Shown: positions 32,500-40,849, counted from the first letter of the stretch. The stretch is 64,000 nucleotides of DNA from CAZOGW01 sp964579415 (GCA_964579415.1 CAZOGW010000004.1:7987-71986), one strand, 5' to 3'. Program-made: numbers and translations. The notes: generated by a model from the sequence alone, not told the origin.

Positions 32500-35424
32500 T
32501 CAGCCTGTCGTCAGGTCGAGCTTGAATACGCCGTGGCCGAACGTGCCGGCGTAGAGCGTGTTGGTCGGTTGATGCAGCCGGAGGTCGAGCACGGGGACGA
32601 TGGGCAGGTTGGTACCCGCCGGCTTCCAGTTGGTGCCCCGCAGGTAGTACACCCGGACGTCGGTGGCCACGTAGACGGTGTTGTTGTCGTGGTCGATGAT
32701 CAGGTCGTTGACCGGCGCGTTGGGCAGGTTGCTCGATATGTTGGTCCAGGTGTCGCCGCCGTTGGTCGTCTTGTAGACGTGCGCCGAGTTCTGACCGGAC
32801 CTGTAGCCCGAGAAGGTGGCGTAGACCGTGTTCTCGTTCTCGGGGTCGATGGTCACGTTGGTCACCCAGACATCGGGCAGTCCTTTGCCGGTGAACTCGA
32901 TCCACGTGGCCCCGCCGTCCGGCGTCTTCCACAGGCGCCCGGTGTCGGTGCCCAGGTAGATCAGGTCCGGCTGGGTCTTGGAGACCGAGATCGTCGTGAT
33001 CGTTCCCCAGTTGGAATAGCCCATCGAGGGGGTCCACGTACCCGGCTCGAACGTGCCGGTGAGGTCGACCGACTCCGGGCTGATCCGCGTCCACGAACTG
33101 CCACGGTTGGTGGACTTGTTGAGGACGTTGCCTCCGTAGTAGAGGATGGCCGGGTTGTTCGGGTCGAGCTCGATCGGCGTGAGCCAGTTGCGGCGGGCCG
33201 AGACCGTGCCCGAGCTGATGGTGGCGTTGGTGACCCCGTCTGCGGGACCGTCGACCCGGCGGACACAGGACCCGTACTGGGAGCATCCGTAATAGATGTT
33301 CGGGTTGCTGGGGTCGACGATGGTCTTGAGGCCGTCACCGCCGTTGTACGACTGCCAGGTGTCGTCGCCCGGGTTCTGACCGGTCCACGACCGCCAGCTC
33401 CCGTGGTCCTGCAGGCCGGCCGTGATCCGGTCGGGAGCGAGCTCGCCCACGTCGATGGTGTAGAACTGCGAGTACGTCTCGTAGACGGCCTGGACGAAGG
33501 ATCCGGACACACCGTTGTTGGTGGACGCGTAGGTGCCGCCGTCGTTGCCCAGGTACACCAGGTTGGGCACCGCGGTGGCCCACTGCATGGCGTGCTGGTC
33601 GGCGTGGACGCCGCCCACGTTGGCCCAGGTGGCGCCGCCGTTGGTGGTGCGCCGCAGGTTGACGCCGGCGGCGAACACGATGTTCTCGTTGGTCGGGTCG
33701 ACCCAGAGGCGCCCGAACCACCAGCCGAAGCCACCCTGTGAACCGGGTCGGGTCTGGGCGTTGAAGCTCTCGCCGCCGTCTTCGGAGACGTAGAAGCCCT
33801 TGTCCTGGCCGTACGTCGCCGTGGTGATCACGTAGACCTTGTCCGGGTTGGTCGGTGCGATGGCGACGCCGATGCGGCCCAGCGTCTCGGAGGCGGACAG
33901 GCCCGTCGCGTCACCGGGGCTGAAGGTGAGGACGTTCTCGAGACGCCTCCAGCGGTTGCCGCCGTCGGTGGACTTGAACAGGCCGGAACCCAGGCCGCCG
34001 TAGTGACGGAACTCGGGGGTCCGCTGGTGATCCCACATGGCGGCGTAGATGGTGTCCGGCTCGTCGGGATGGATGGCAAGGTCTATGCCGCCCGCCATCG
34101 GGGTCTCCGGCTCCAGAACCAGCCGCCACGACTGCCCGCCGTTGTGGGTGCGGTAGACGCCCCGCTGCGCCCGGGCGTTGAACAGCGATCCCGACATGGC
34201 GGCGAACACGATGTCCGGGTTGGTGGGGTGCACCCAGATGCGCCCGGTGGTGACGCTGTGCGACAGGCCGGCATGGACCCAGGTCTCGCCCCTGTCGTCG
34301 GAGTAGTAGATGCCGTTGCCGGGGAAGGTGAGGCTCCCGCCGCCGGGATTGTGCTCACCGGTGCCCACCCAGAGGCGACCGTTGGAGCCCATGGCGATGC
34401 CGCCGGTTGTCTGCGGGAAGGTGTAGTCCCAGGCGTACTCCATCGTCACGCCCCGGTCGGTGCTCTTCCACACACCGCCGGAGGCGGAGGCGACGTAGAC
34501 CGTGTCGGGGTCGTCGATGTCGACGACCAGGTCGACGATGCGGCCGCCGATGTTGGTCGGTCCGGTGTGCTCCCACTCGTTGAGGATGTCACGCGGACCG
34601 TTGGGGCCGGTCGCCCCGGAGGCGGCGAGAGCCCGCGCCTGCTCTCGGGAGCTGAGGATCTTCGCCTCGTCGAGTGTCCCACCGGGCCCGCCGGCGCGCT
34701 GCATCACGAAGTATGCGTCGTCAGGCTCCGTCGGGCCGATGCCCTCCGGCTCCGTCTCTACGACGCCGTCGATCTCACTCGCTTCTATGGCGGCCAGGTT
34801 GTCTACGGCTGTCGCGCCGTCACTGTCGAAGCCGATGACGCCGAAGGCGTACAGCCCCACCGTCAGGGCCATGGCCACCGCGCCGATCTCGAACCATCGG
34901 GTTCTTCGCACCGTTCTCTCCCTCTTCTCACGATGCGTCTCCCGGTGGTACCTTGCACCGGGCGACGTCGCGTTCTCTTCATTGGTAGCGGGGCCGGTCA
35001 CCGGCCCCAGGAGACGCTCGCGACGGGCTGCCCTCATCTGCATCTCCGCCGCCGTTACCGCGGCGGCGGAGATGCGGTCATCGATCTCTTCGGGGTGGGC
35101 GACGTAGAAGTCGACCGCGAGTGAGACGAGTGACCGGGAGATTCCGAGAGCGTCGGCGACGATCTCGACACGGGCTTCCTCGGGACCGGGGGCCTCGCCG
35201 ATGCGCCGGATGATCTCCCAGATCTCCGGGCCGTCGACGATTCCGGCGTTTCTCCCGCCACCGTTCCCGTCCCTGAAGATGACCCCAGGGAACGCCCGCG
35301 CCTTCAGCCCCTCATCGAGGAGCGTCGAGACCAGGGCTGTCACCGACGTTGATGTTTCCCTGGCGGCGGCGTCGAGCCGCGCCAATAGATCCTCGTCGAG
35401 ACGGAACGATGTCGGTCGAGCCAC
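32500..35424 (-). CDS. ribbon-helix-helix / transmembrane / BNR-propeller fusion protein
   Basis: Long protein of 974 residues with an odd architecture. Residues 1-43 (ARPTSFRLDEDLLARLDAAA onward) are a CopG-type ribbon-helix-helix. Residues 44-118 (FPGVIFRDG, PEIWEIIRRIG, FYVAHPEEIDDRI) resemble the DUF433-like part of antitoxins. A basic stretch (HREKRERTVRRTR) leads into one membrane helix near 177-199, and the remaining 770 residues are BNR/sortilin-type repeats (GVWKSTDRG, GLFKSTDGGNRWRRLE, KTTNGGDTWTNISSN). Basic residues before the helix put the propeller outside. GTG 35424 gives the natural RHH N-terminus; GTG 35460 is an alternative. An internal GTG at 34911 with a GAGGGAG site could make the membrane-propeller part alone. 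Function unknown; it may be a one-component membrane sensor or two genes joined in frame. Confidence 0.8.
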   Translation of the reverse strand: MARPTSFRLDEDLLARLDAAARETSTSVTALVSTLLDEGLKARAFPGVIFRDGNGGGRNAGIVDGPEIWEIIRRIGEAPGPEEARVEIVADALGISRSLVSLAVDFYVAHPEEIDDRISAAAVTAAEMQMRAARRERLLGPVTGPATNEENATSPGARYHRETHREKRERTVRRTRWFEIGAVAMALTVGLYAFGVIGFDSDGATAVDNLAAIEASEIDGVVETEPEGIGPTEPDDAYFVMQRAGGPGGTLDEAKILSSREQARALAASGATGPNGPRDILNEWEHTGPTNIGGRIVDLVVDIDDPDTVYVASASGGVWKSTDRGVTMEYAWDYTFPQTTGGIAMGSNGRLWVGTGEHNPGGGSLTFPGNGIYYSDDRGETWVHAGLSHSVTTGRIWVHPTNPDIVFAAMSGSLFNARAQRGVYRTHNGGQSWRLVLEPETPMAGGIDLAIHPDEPDTIYAAMWDHQRTPEFRHYGGLGSGLFKSTDGGNRWRRLENVLTFSPGDATGLSASETLGRIGVAIAPTNPDKVYVITTATYGQDKGFYVSEDGGESFNAQTRPGSQGGFGWWFGRLWVDPTNENIVFAAGVNLRRTTNGGATWANVGGVHADQHAMQWATAVPNLVYLGNDGGTYASTNNGVSGSFVQAVYETYSQFYTIDVGELAPDRITAGLQDHGSWRSWTGQNPGDDTWQSYNGGDGLKTIVDPSNPNIYYGCSQYGSCVRRVDGPADGVTNATISSGTVSARRNWLTPIELDPNNPAILYYGGNVLNKSTNRGSSWTRISPESVDLTGTFEPGTWTPSMGYSNWGTITTISVSKTQPDLIYLGTDTGRLWKTPDGGATWIEFTGKGLPDVWVTNVTIDPENENTVYATFSGYRSGQNSAHVYKTTNGGDTWTNISSNLPNAPVNDLIIDHDNNTVYVATDVRVYYLRGTNWKPAGTNLPIVPVLDLRLHQPTNTLYAGTFGHGVFKLDLTTG
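34990..35008. other. 19-base palindrome at RHH/propeller junction
   Basis: GGGGCCGGTCACCGGCCCC has nine-base perfect arms inside the coding frame, between the antitoxin-like part and the membrane helix. It resembles an intergenic hairpin and may mark the point where two genes were joined. Confidence 0.6.
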
Positions 35425-35458
35425 GCCTAACCCGATCCCTTCGTTGCAGCGTGACGAC

Positions 35459-35464
35459 ACCGTA
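35459..35464 (-). promoter_or_regulatory. -10 box of the RHH-propeller gene
   Basis: TACGGT on the minus strand, about 34 bases before GTG 35424; a GAAGGGA ribosome-site-like sequence lies in the leader. Confidence 0.4.
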
Positions 35465-35471
35465 GCGCGCC

Positions 35472-35497
35472 TGCACTACATCGTGCAAGCTATTGCA
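35472..35497. promoter_or_regulatory. three phased TGCA boxes, possible RHH operator
   Basis: TGCA occurs at 35472, 35484 and 35494, spaced 12 and 10 bases apart, just upstream of the -10 box; a fourth is at 35445. Short repeated palindromes on one helix face fit ribbon-helix-helix binding, so the fusion protein may control itself. Inference only. Confidence 0.4.
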
Positions 35498-35540
35498 GCA
35501 TAAGGCCTGTGAGAGTTCTTGGGATTCTGTCTCAACAAGG

Positions 35541-35577
35541 GGTACTAAGTACTAGGTACTAAGTACTAGGTACTACC
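35541..35577. repeat. heptamer array GTACTAA/GTACTAG, left arm of inverted pair
   Basis: Five units alternating GTACTAA and GTACTAG. Its reverse complement occurs at 35756-35788. Confidence 0.9.
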
Positions 35578-35682
35578 AAACGCTCACATTGGGAATCCAA
35601 AGCGGGTACCCCGGGGCGTTGCTGAGGATGTGTCGAGGGATCGGGGCTTTCGTCTCACACCGGCCTTGGCGGGGAGGAGTAG

Positions 35683-35710
35683 CCCGCCCGGAAGCTTTCC
35701 GGAGGGCGGG
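35683..35710. terminator. hairpin within repeat-bounded spacer
   Basis: CCCGCC-CGGAA pairs with TTCCG-GGCGGG around a short centre, with a small bulge. It lies about 100 bases beyond the stop of the glutaryl-CoA dehydrogenase gene (minus strand) and may be a terminator or part of a small element. Confidence 0.4.
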
Positions 35711-35755
35711 TCGACGGAGTCTTCGCCGCAGTTGCTCGCTGCCTTGCGGACGCCA

Positions 35756-35788
35756 GTACCTAGTACCTAGTACTTAGTACCTAGTACC
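35756..35788. repeat. heptamer array GTACCTA/GTACTTA, right arm of inverted pair
   Basis: Units GTACCTA, GTACCTA, GTACTTA, GTACCTA; the reverse complement of the 35541 array with few changes. Confidence 0.9.
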
Positions 35789-35810
35789 ACACGATCAGAA
35801 GCTGCCTCAC

Positions 35811-36998
35811 CTACGCGAACGCACTCAACCCGGTAATGGCCTGTCCCAACACCAAGGTGTGGATCTCGTTGGTGCCCTCGTAGGTGTAGACGGACTCGAG
35901 GTTGTTCATGTGCCGCACCACCGGGTACTCGAGGGTGATGCCGTTGGCGCCGAGGACTCCCCTCGCCTCCCGCGCCACGTCGAGAGCCATGCGTACGTTG
36001 TCCAGTTTCCCGAACGAGACGTGGGCAGGGTGGAGCGTGCCGTCGTCCTTCATGCGCCCGATGTGCAGGGCGGTGAGCATCCCCCGGTTGACACCAACCA
36101 TCATCTCGACCAGCTTGCGCTGGGTGAGCTGGAAGCCGGCGATGGGTGTGCCGAACTGCTTGCGCTCCCCGGCGTAGTCCAGGGCCGCCTCGTAGCAGGC
36201 CCGGGCGGCGCCCACCGCGCCGAAGAGGATGCCGAAGCGGGCCTCGTTGAGACATGAGAGCGGGCCGCGCAACCCGGTGACCCCGGGAAGCACCGCGTCG
36301 GCGGGGAGCCGCACGTCGTCGAGCACCAGCTCGGAGGTGACGGATGCCCGCAGCGACAGCTTGCGGTGTACCAGGTTGGCGGTGAACCCGGGGGTGTCGG
36401 TGGGGACGATGAAGCCGCGGATGCCCTCGTCGGTCACCGCCCACACGATCGCCACCTGGGCGACGTTGCCGTTGGTGATCCACATCTTGGTCCCGTTGAG
36501 TACCCAGTCGTCCCCGTCGCGGCGGGCGTGGGTGCGCATGCTGCCCGGGTCGCTGCCCGAGTCCGGCTCGGTGAGGCCGAAGCAGCCGATCACCTCACCG
36601 GCCGCCATGCGGGGCAGCCAGTCCTGCTTCTGCTCCTCCGAGCCGAACTTCCAGATGGGGAACATGGCCAGCGACCCCTGTACCGAGACGAAGCTGCGGA
36701 CGCCGCTGTCCCCCGCCTCCAGCTCGGTGCACGCCAGGCCGTAGGCGACGGCGCTGGTGCCGGCGCAGCCGTAGCCGTCGAGGTGCATCCCCAGCAGTCC
36801 CAGCTCCGCCATCTCCTTGCCCAGTTCGACGGGGAAGGTTCCTTCCTCGAACCAATCGGAGATCCCGGGGAGGACCTTGTCGGCGACGAAGCGGCGCACC
36901 GTGTCGCGCAGGAGGATCTCCTCGTCATCGAGGAGTGCGTCGATGGCGAGGAAGTCGCGCGGGTCGATGCGAGCGGGACGGTCGGATACGGCGCTCAT
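35811..36998 (-). CDS. gcdH: glutaryl-CoA dehydrogenase-like acyl-CoA dehydrogenase
   Basis: FAD enzyme of 395 residues, most like glutaryl-CoA dehydrogenase, which oxidises and decarboxylates glutaryl-CoA to crotonyl-CoA in lysine and tryptophan breakdown. GCFGLTEPDSGSDPGSM and WVLNGTKMWITNG are family motifs, and the C-terminal EYPVVRHMNNLESVYTYEG with catalytic E374 followed by HTLVLGQAITG is characteristic of GcdH. ATG 36998 has an AGAGG site upstream; a longer frame from 37130 is unsupported. Single gene. Confidence 0.9.
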   Translation of the reverse strand: MSAVSDRPARIDPRDFLAIDALLDDEEILLRDTVRRFVADKVLPGISDWFEEGTFPVELGKEMAELGLLGMHLDGYGCAGTSAVAYGLACTELEAGDSGVRSFVSVQGSLAMFPIWKFGSEEQKQDWLPRMAAGEVIGCFGLTEPDSGSDPGSMRTHARRDGDDWVLNGTKMWITNGNVAQVAIVWAVTDEGIRGFIVPTDTPGFTANLVHRKLSLRASVTSELVLDDVRLPADAVLPGVTGLRGPLSCLNEARFGILFGAVGAARACYEAALDYAGERKQFGTPIAGFQLTQRKLVEMMVGVNRGMLTALHIGRMKDDGTLHPAHVSFGKLDNVRMALDVAREARGVLGANGITLEYPVVRHMNNLESVYTYEGTNEIHTLVLGQAITGLSAFA

Positions 36999-37133
36999 GG
37001 GAACCTCTGGTCGGGGCGTGTGGGCACGAACGCTAGCGTCAGCGGGAACGCACCCACAGAACGACCCGGGCAGTGTGCGGGGGAAGCCGCGCACCCGCCA
37101 CCACCGCATCCGGACACGGGAGACTGCCACCCG

Positions 37134-38123
37134 ATGAAGACTCCACCTCCCCGCATCGAGCTCGCCCGCACCCCCACACCGCTACAGCGCCTCGACCGGC
37201 TCAGCGAGGCGTGGGGCGGACCGACGTTGTGGGCCAAACGTGACGACTTCACCGGCTTCGGGGTGAGTGGCAACAAGGTGCGCAAGCTCGAATACCACCT
37301 CGCCGCCGCCAGGGAGGCAGGCGCCGACACGATCATCACCTGCGGTGCCGCCCAGTCGAACCACTGCCGCACCACGGCACTCGCCTGCGCCGCGCTGGGC
37401 CTCGACGTGGTGCTGGTGCTGCGCACCCCCGACGGCGGGCCGCCTGCGACCCCCGCCGGTAACCACCTCCTCGACCTGCTCGCCGGCGCCGCCACCCACT
37501 ACGTGTCACCCGCCGATTACCGGCGCCGGGACGACGTCATGGCCGCCGTCGCCGCCGACCTCACCGCCTCGGGGCGCAGGACATGGATCGTCCCCGAGGG
37601 CGCCTCGGACGCTCTCGGCATGTGGGGCTTCGTCACCGCCATGGAGGAGCTGGTGGGCCAGCATGCCGTCATCGGAGGCCCGTACACGATCTGGCACGCC
37701 GCCTCGTCCGGTGGGACGGTGGCCGGTATGGGTTGGGCCACCGACCGCCTCGGCCTCGACCTGCCGGTGGTAGGCGCCTCGGTCGGCGAGACGGCAGCCG
37801 AGGTGTGGGACCGTGTCGACACCATCTGGTCGGATGCCGTCGCCGCCCACGGCGGGATGCTGCCCGCACCGGCGATCGAGATCCTCGACGACTACCTGGG
37901 CCTCGGCTACGGGCGCACCACGACCGCCGAGCTACAGACCCAAGCCGAGGTCACCCGCCTCACCGGCATGATCCTCGACCCCACCTACACCGGAAAGGCG
38001 GCCCACGCCCTCAAGATGGAGATCGCCGCCGGCCGCTTCTCTCCCTCCGACCAGGTCGTCTTCTGGCACACGGGAGGCGGCTTCGCGGTCTTCGGCCATG
38101 ATTTCTCAGGGGTACTCACCTGA
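37134..38123 (+). CDS. D-cysteine desulfhydrase / ACC-deaminase family PLP enzyme
   Basis: Pyridoxal-phosphate enzyme of 329 residues of the D-cysteine desulfhydrase/1-aminocyclopropane-1-carboxylate deaminase family. The cofactor lysine is K48 in GFGVSGNKVRKLEYHL, followed by CGAAQSNHCRTTALAC, the phosphate-binding ASSGGTVAGMGWA and a C-terminal FWHTGGGFAVFGH. Family members release ammonia and pyruvate or sulfide from D-cysteine or related amino acids; the exact substrate cannot be told. Divergent from gcdH, convergent with rnhB across a heptamer array and an assembly gap. Confidence 0.9.
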   Translation: MKTPPPRIELARTPTPLQRLDRLSEAWGGPTLWAKRDDFTGFGVSGNKVRKLEYHLAAAREAGADTIITCGAAQSNHCRTTALACAALGLDVVLVLRTPDGGPPATPAGNHLLDLLAGAATHYVSPADYRRRDDVMAAVAADLTASGRRTWIVPEGASDALGMWGFVTAMEELVGQHAVIGGPYTIWHAASSGGTVAGMGWATDRLGLDLPVVGASVGETAAEVWDRVDTIWSDAVAAHGGMLPAPAIEILDDYLGLGYGRTTTAELQTQAEVTRLTGMILDPTYTGKAAHALKMEIAAGRFSPSDQVVFWHTGGGFAVFGHDFSGVLT

Positions 38124-38137
38124 ACTCCGGTGTGGGG

Positions 38138-38162
38138 GGTACTTGGTACTTGGTACTTGGTA
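38138..38162. repeat. heptamer array GTACTTG x3 ending at assembly gap
   Basis: Three GTACTTG units run directly into the 100-N gap, so the array is probably longer and caused the assembly break. Confidence 0.85.
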
Positions 38163-38262
38163 NNNNNNNNNNNNNNNNNNNNNNNNNNNNNNNNNNNNNN
38201 NNNNNNNNNNNNNNNNNNNNNNNNNNNNNNNNNNNNNNNNNNNNNNNNNNNNNNNNNNNNNN
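38163..38262. other. assembly gap (100 Ns)
   Basis: Exactly 100 undetermined bases, a conventional scaffold gap of unknown true length, bounded on both sides by heptamer arrays of different type. Confidence 0.98.
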
Positions 38263-38287
38263 TACGTAGTACGTAGTACGTAGTACG
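38263..38287. repeat. heptamer array GTAGTAC x3 after assembly gap
   Basis: TACGTAG units continue from the gap to one base before the rnhB stop codon. Confidence 0.88.
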
Positions 38288-38989
38288 CTAGAACAGCGAT
38301 CCCTGCGGATCCGGTCGTTCGTAGCGCGACAGGCCGCTCCAGGGGAGTGCATCCATGAAGGCCCAGCTCCTACGGTGGATCGCCGACGGCCCTAGGTACT
38401 GCAGCGCCGCCTTGTGGCGGGGGCCCGGATAGCCCTTGTTCTCCTCGAACCAGTAGGCGGGATGGTGCTCCGACGCCTGGCGCATCATCCGGTCCCTGGT
38501 CACCTTGGCCAGGATGGAGGCGGCGGCGATGGACAGCGACCGGGCGTCGCCGCGGACGATACGCTGCGTCGCTCCCCCGCCGACGAAGTCCCACTTGCCG
38601 TCGATGAGTACGTGGTCGGGGTCCACGCCGAGCCCGGTGATGGCCCGCTCCGCGGCCAGCCGTTGCGCCGCCGACATCCCCAACTCGTCGCACTCGGTAT
38701 GGGTGGCGTGGCCCACCGACCAGGCGACACACCAGCCGGCGATCCGCTCGAAGAGGGCTTCCCTCTCGTGTTCGTTGAGCATCTTCGAGTCGCGCACCTT
38801 GTAGACCCGCCGGTCCGCCGGCACCACCGCAGCTCCCACCGTGAGCGGTCCCGCCCAGGCACCTCGCCCCACCTCGTCGATCCCGACGACGACGTGTTTG
38901 CCGGCATTCCACAGCGCCCTCTCGAAGTCCAGCGACGGGGCACTCTTGTGTAGGGCCTTGCGTAGCTTGGGGACGGTCGCGGTCGCCAT
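38288..38989 (-). CDS. rnhB: ribonuclease HII
   Basis: Cytoplasmic endonuclease of 233 residues that cleaves RNA in RNA-DNA hybrids. The type 2 RNase H signature VVGIDEVGRGAWAGPLTVGA carries D38 and E39; the later catalytic aspartates are in HVLIDGKWDF and SILAKVTRDRMM, and KGYPGPRHKAAL is also conserved. ATG 38989 is chosen for its fit to family length and the TAGGTT box seven bases upstream; a frame extending to 39214 overlaps the divergent yqgE gene. Its stop codon abuts the heptamer array. Confidence 0.95.
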   Translation of the reverse strand: MATATVPKLRKALHKSAPSLDFERALWNAGKHVVVGIDEVGRGAWAGPLTVGAAVVPADRRVYKVRDSKMLNEHEREALFERIAGWCVAWSVGHATHTECDELGMSAAQRLAAERAITGLGVDPDHVLIDGKWDFVGGGATQRIVRGDARSLSIAAASILAKVTRDRMMRQASEHHPAYWFEENKGYPGPRHKAALQYLGPSAIHRRSWAFMDALPWSGLSRYERPDPQGSLF

Positions 38990-38996
38990 GGCCAGC

Positions 38997-39002
38997 AACC
39001 TA
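38997..39002 (-). promoter_or_regulatory. leaderless -10 box of rnhB
   Basis: TAGGTT on the minus strand, seven bases before ATG 38989. Confidence 0.5.
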
Positions 39003-39067
39003 GCGCCGACGCGGTCGACTGCGGTGACCAACCGGCCCTCGGTGCGTGCCCATCGCGCCCGTCCACT

Positions 39068-39096
39068 GGATACTGGCTGCTCGATACTGGATACTG
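39068..39096. repeat. degenerate heptamer array GATACTG
   Basis: Units GATACTG with an interrupting CTGCTC, upstream of yqgE. The last unit contains the TACTGT promoter box of that gene. Confidence 0.5.
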
Positions 39097-39097
39097 T
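39092..39097 (+). promoter_or_regulatory. leaderless -10 box of yqgE
   Basis: TACTGT lies five bases before ATG 39103 and is the last unit of a decayed heptamer array. Confidence 0.5.
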
Positions 39098-39102
39098 CAA
39101 CG

Positions 39103-39654
39103 ATGGCAGAGTCACTGTCGGGCAAGTTGCTGGTCGCCACCCCGGAACTGGTGGACCCCAACTTCGCGCGCTCCGTGGTGCTCCTGGTGGAGTACTCGGA
39201 GGACGAGGGGGCATTCGGCATCGTCCTCGACCAACCCACCGAGATCCCCGTCGCCGACTATCTGGAGGAGTGGGCCCCGTACGCTGCCGACCCCGCCGTG
39301 GTGTTCCGCGGCGGGCCGGTGTCGCCGGAGGTCGCCATCGGACTTGCCGACTCGCCGGGTTCCCCCCTGCCCGAGTGGAAGACCGTCACCGGCGGGGTCG
39401 GCCTCGTCGACCTGGGAGTCGATCCGGCGGAGGTGGGCGGCGTGCTGCGATGCCGCGCCTACTCCGGCTACGCCGGGTGGGCGCCGGGCCAGCTCGAGGA
39501 AGAGATCGGCACCGGGTCGTGGTTCGTCGTCAACTCCACACCCGACGACATCTACGCGCAGACCCCGGACCAGCTGTGGAGGGACGTGCTGCACCGCCAG
39601 GAAGACATCCGGTCGTGGTACGCCCACTACCCGGACCATCCCCTGCTCAACTGA
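39103..39654 (+). CDS. YqgE/AlgH family protein
   Basis: Cytoplasmic protein of 183 residues of the YqgE/AlgH (UPF0301) family. SLSGKLLVATPELVDPNFAR, the EGAFGIVLDQPTE motif, FRGGPVSPE and CRAYSGYAGWAPGQLEEEI are the conserved blocks. The biochemical role is not established; AlgH was described as an alginate-production regulator in Pseudomonas. Single gene, divergent from rnhB. Confidence 0.92.
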   Translation: MAESLSGKLLVATPELVDPNFARSVVLLVEYSEDEGAFGIVLDQPTEIPVADYLEEWAPYAADPAVVFRGGPVSPEVAIGLADSPGSPLPEWKTVTGGVGLVDLGVDPAEVGGVLRCRAYSGYAGWAPGQLEEEIGTGSWFVVNSTPDDIYAQTPDQLWRDVLHRQEDIRSWYAHYPDHPLLN

Positions 39655-39663
39655 CGGTGGCGC

Positions 39664-40842
39664 CTACCTGATCCCGTTGCGGCGGCGGGGCGAGGGTTCC
39701 CCCTCGTCCCCTTCGCCTTCTTTGCTGAGCCGGTGAGACTCGACCACCTCGTGGCGTTCAATGTACGCCGACACCCACGCCTGGATGGTGGCAGCGACCG
39801 GCAACGCGATCAGTGCACCGGGAGCGCCCATCAGCGTGGCGCCGACGATGGCCGAGCCGAACGCCACCGCCGGGTGCATCGACATGGTGCGGGCGGTGAT
39901 GCGGGGGCTCACGAAGTAGTTCTCGAACTGTTGGTAGGCCACGATCACCACCAACACCCACAGCGCCTTCCCCGGGGATTCCAGAAGGGCGATGAGCACC
40001 GGGAGGAGGCCCCCGATGTACGTGCCGACCACGGGTACGAACTGGGACATGACACCCACCCACAGGGCCAGCGGCTCGGGGAACGGGACACCGATGATGC
40101 GCAGGGCGATCCAGGTGATGAAGGCCGCCACCGCCGCCAGCAGCACCCGTGAGTAGACGTACGCCCCCGTCTTCTCGATGGCGATCTCCTGGACCTCGAG
40201 GAGCATCCTCTGCCGCTGCGGACTCATGGTGCGCAGCACGGCCCGGCGGATCCGGGGAGCGTCGGCGGTCATGTAGAAGGTGAACAGGCCGATGGTGAGC
40301 AGCGAGAACACGGTGCCGAGCACTCGCCCACCGACCCCGAGGATGGTTCCCGCCAGGTCGGTGGCGAGCTCCTCCAGGGACGCGTCGAAGCCGGTGAAGA
40401 TCGCCACGATGCGTTGCTCGGAGACATCGATGCCGAAGCGGGCTCCGAACTCGGCGAGCTGCGCCACATAGCGGGGTATCCGGTCGGCGAGCCGGGCGGT
40501 CTGACTGATGACGACGGGGACCATGACGGCGACGCTGGCGACCAGCACGATGATGGCGCCGCCCAGCATGGCGAACGTGGCCAGTCCCCTCTTCCAGCCG
40601 CGCCGTACCAGGAAGACGACACCGGGTTCGAGGGCGATCGACAGGAACAGCGAGATCCCCAAGATGACGAGGAAACTGCGTAACTGCCTGGCGACGTGAT
40701 ACGAGGCCCACAGCAGGATGATCAGGGCGACGATCTGGAACAGCAGCCTGGGAATCCACGGCGGCATGCCGTTGGTCGCGGTGAAGATGCCGATGCGATC
40801 CTCCCGCTCCGGCCGACCCCCCACTGGCGGCGTCTCCTCCAC
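39664..40842 (-). CDS. AI-2E family transporter
   Basis: Polytopic membrane protein of 392 residues of the AI-2E (PerM/YdiK) family. Hydrophobic segments include LLFQIVALIILLWASYHVA, GGAIIVLVASVAVMVPVVIS and LGTVFSLLTIGLFTFYMT; the diagnostic C-terminal motif FVPVVGTYIGGLLPVLIAL and YQQFENYFVSPRI are intact. The family name is historical; members export or import varied solutes including sodium. GTG 40842 with TACTCT seven bases upstream indicates a leaderless start. Confidence 0.92.
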   Translation of the reverse strand: MEETPPVGGRPEREDRIGIFTATNGMPPWIPRLLFQIVALIILLWASYHVARQLRSFLVILGISLFLSIALEPGVVFLVRRGWKRGLATFAMLGGAIIVLVASVAVMVPVVISQTARLADRIPRYVAQLAEFGARFGIDVSEQRIVAIFTGFDASLEELATDLAGTILGVGGRVLGTVFSLLTIGLFTFYMTADAPRIRRAVLRTMSPQRQRMLLEVQEIAIEKTGAYVYSRVLLAAVAAFITWIALRIIGVPFPEPLALWVGVMSQFVPVVGTYIGGLLPVLIALLESPGKALWVLVVIVAYQQFENYFVSPRITARTMSMHPAVAFGSAIVGATLMGAPGALIALPVAATIQAWVSAYIERHEVVESHRLSKEGEGDEGEPSPRRRNGIR

Positions 40843-40849
40843 GCGCCGC

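Larger units (their letters stand above)
35461..35810. other. intergenic region upstream of RHH-propeller gene
   Basis: This 350-base stretch has no convincing gene. It holds TGCA boxes near the propeller promoter, two heptamer arrays inverted to each other (35541-35577 and 35756-35788) and, between them, about 178 bases of unknown sequence with a hairpin at 35683-35710. Confidence 0.75.

Noticed and set aside
39664..40842. Role of the AI-2E family protein in quorum sensing
   Set aside because: The family name is historical and no luxS or related gene is present in the window.
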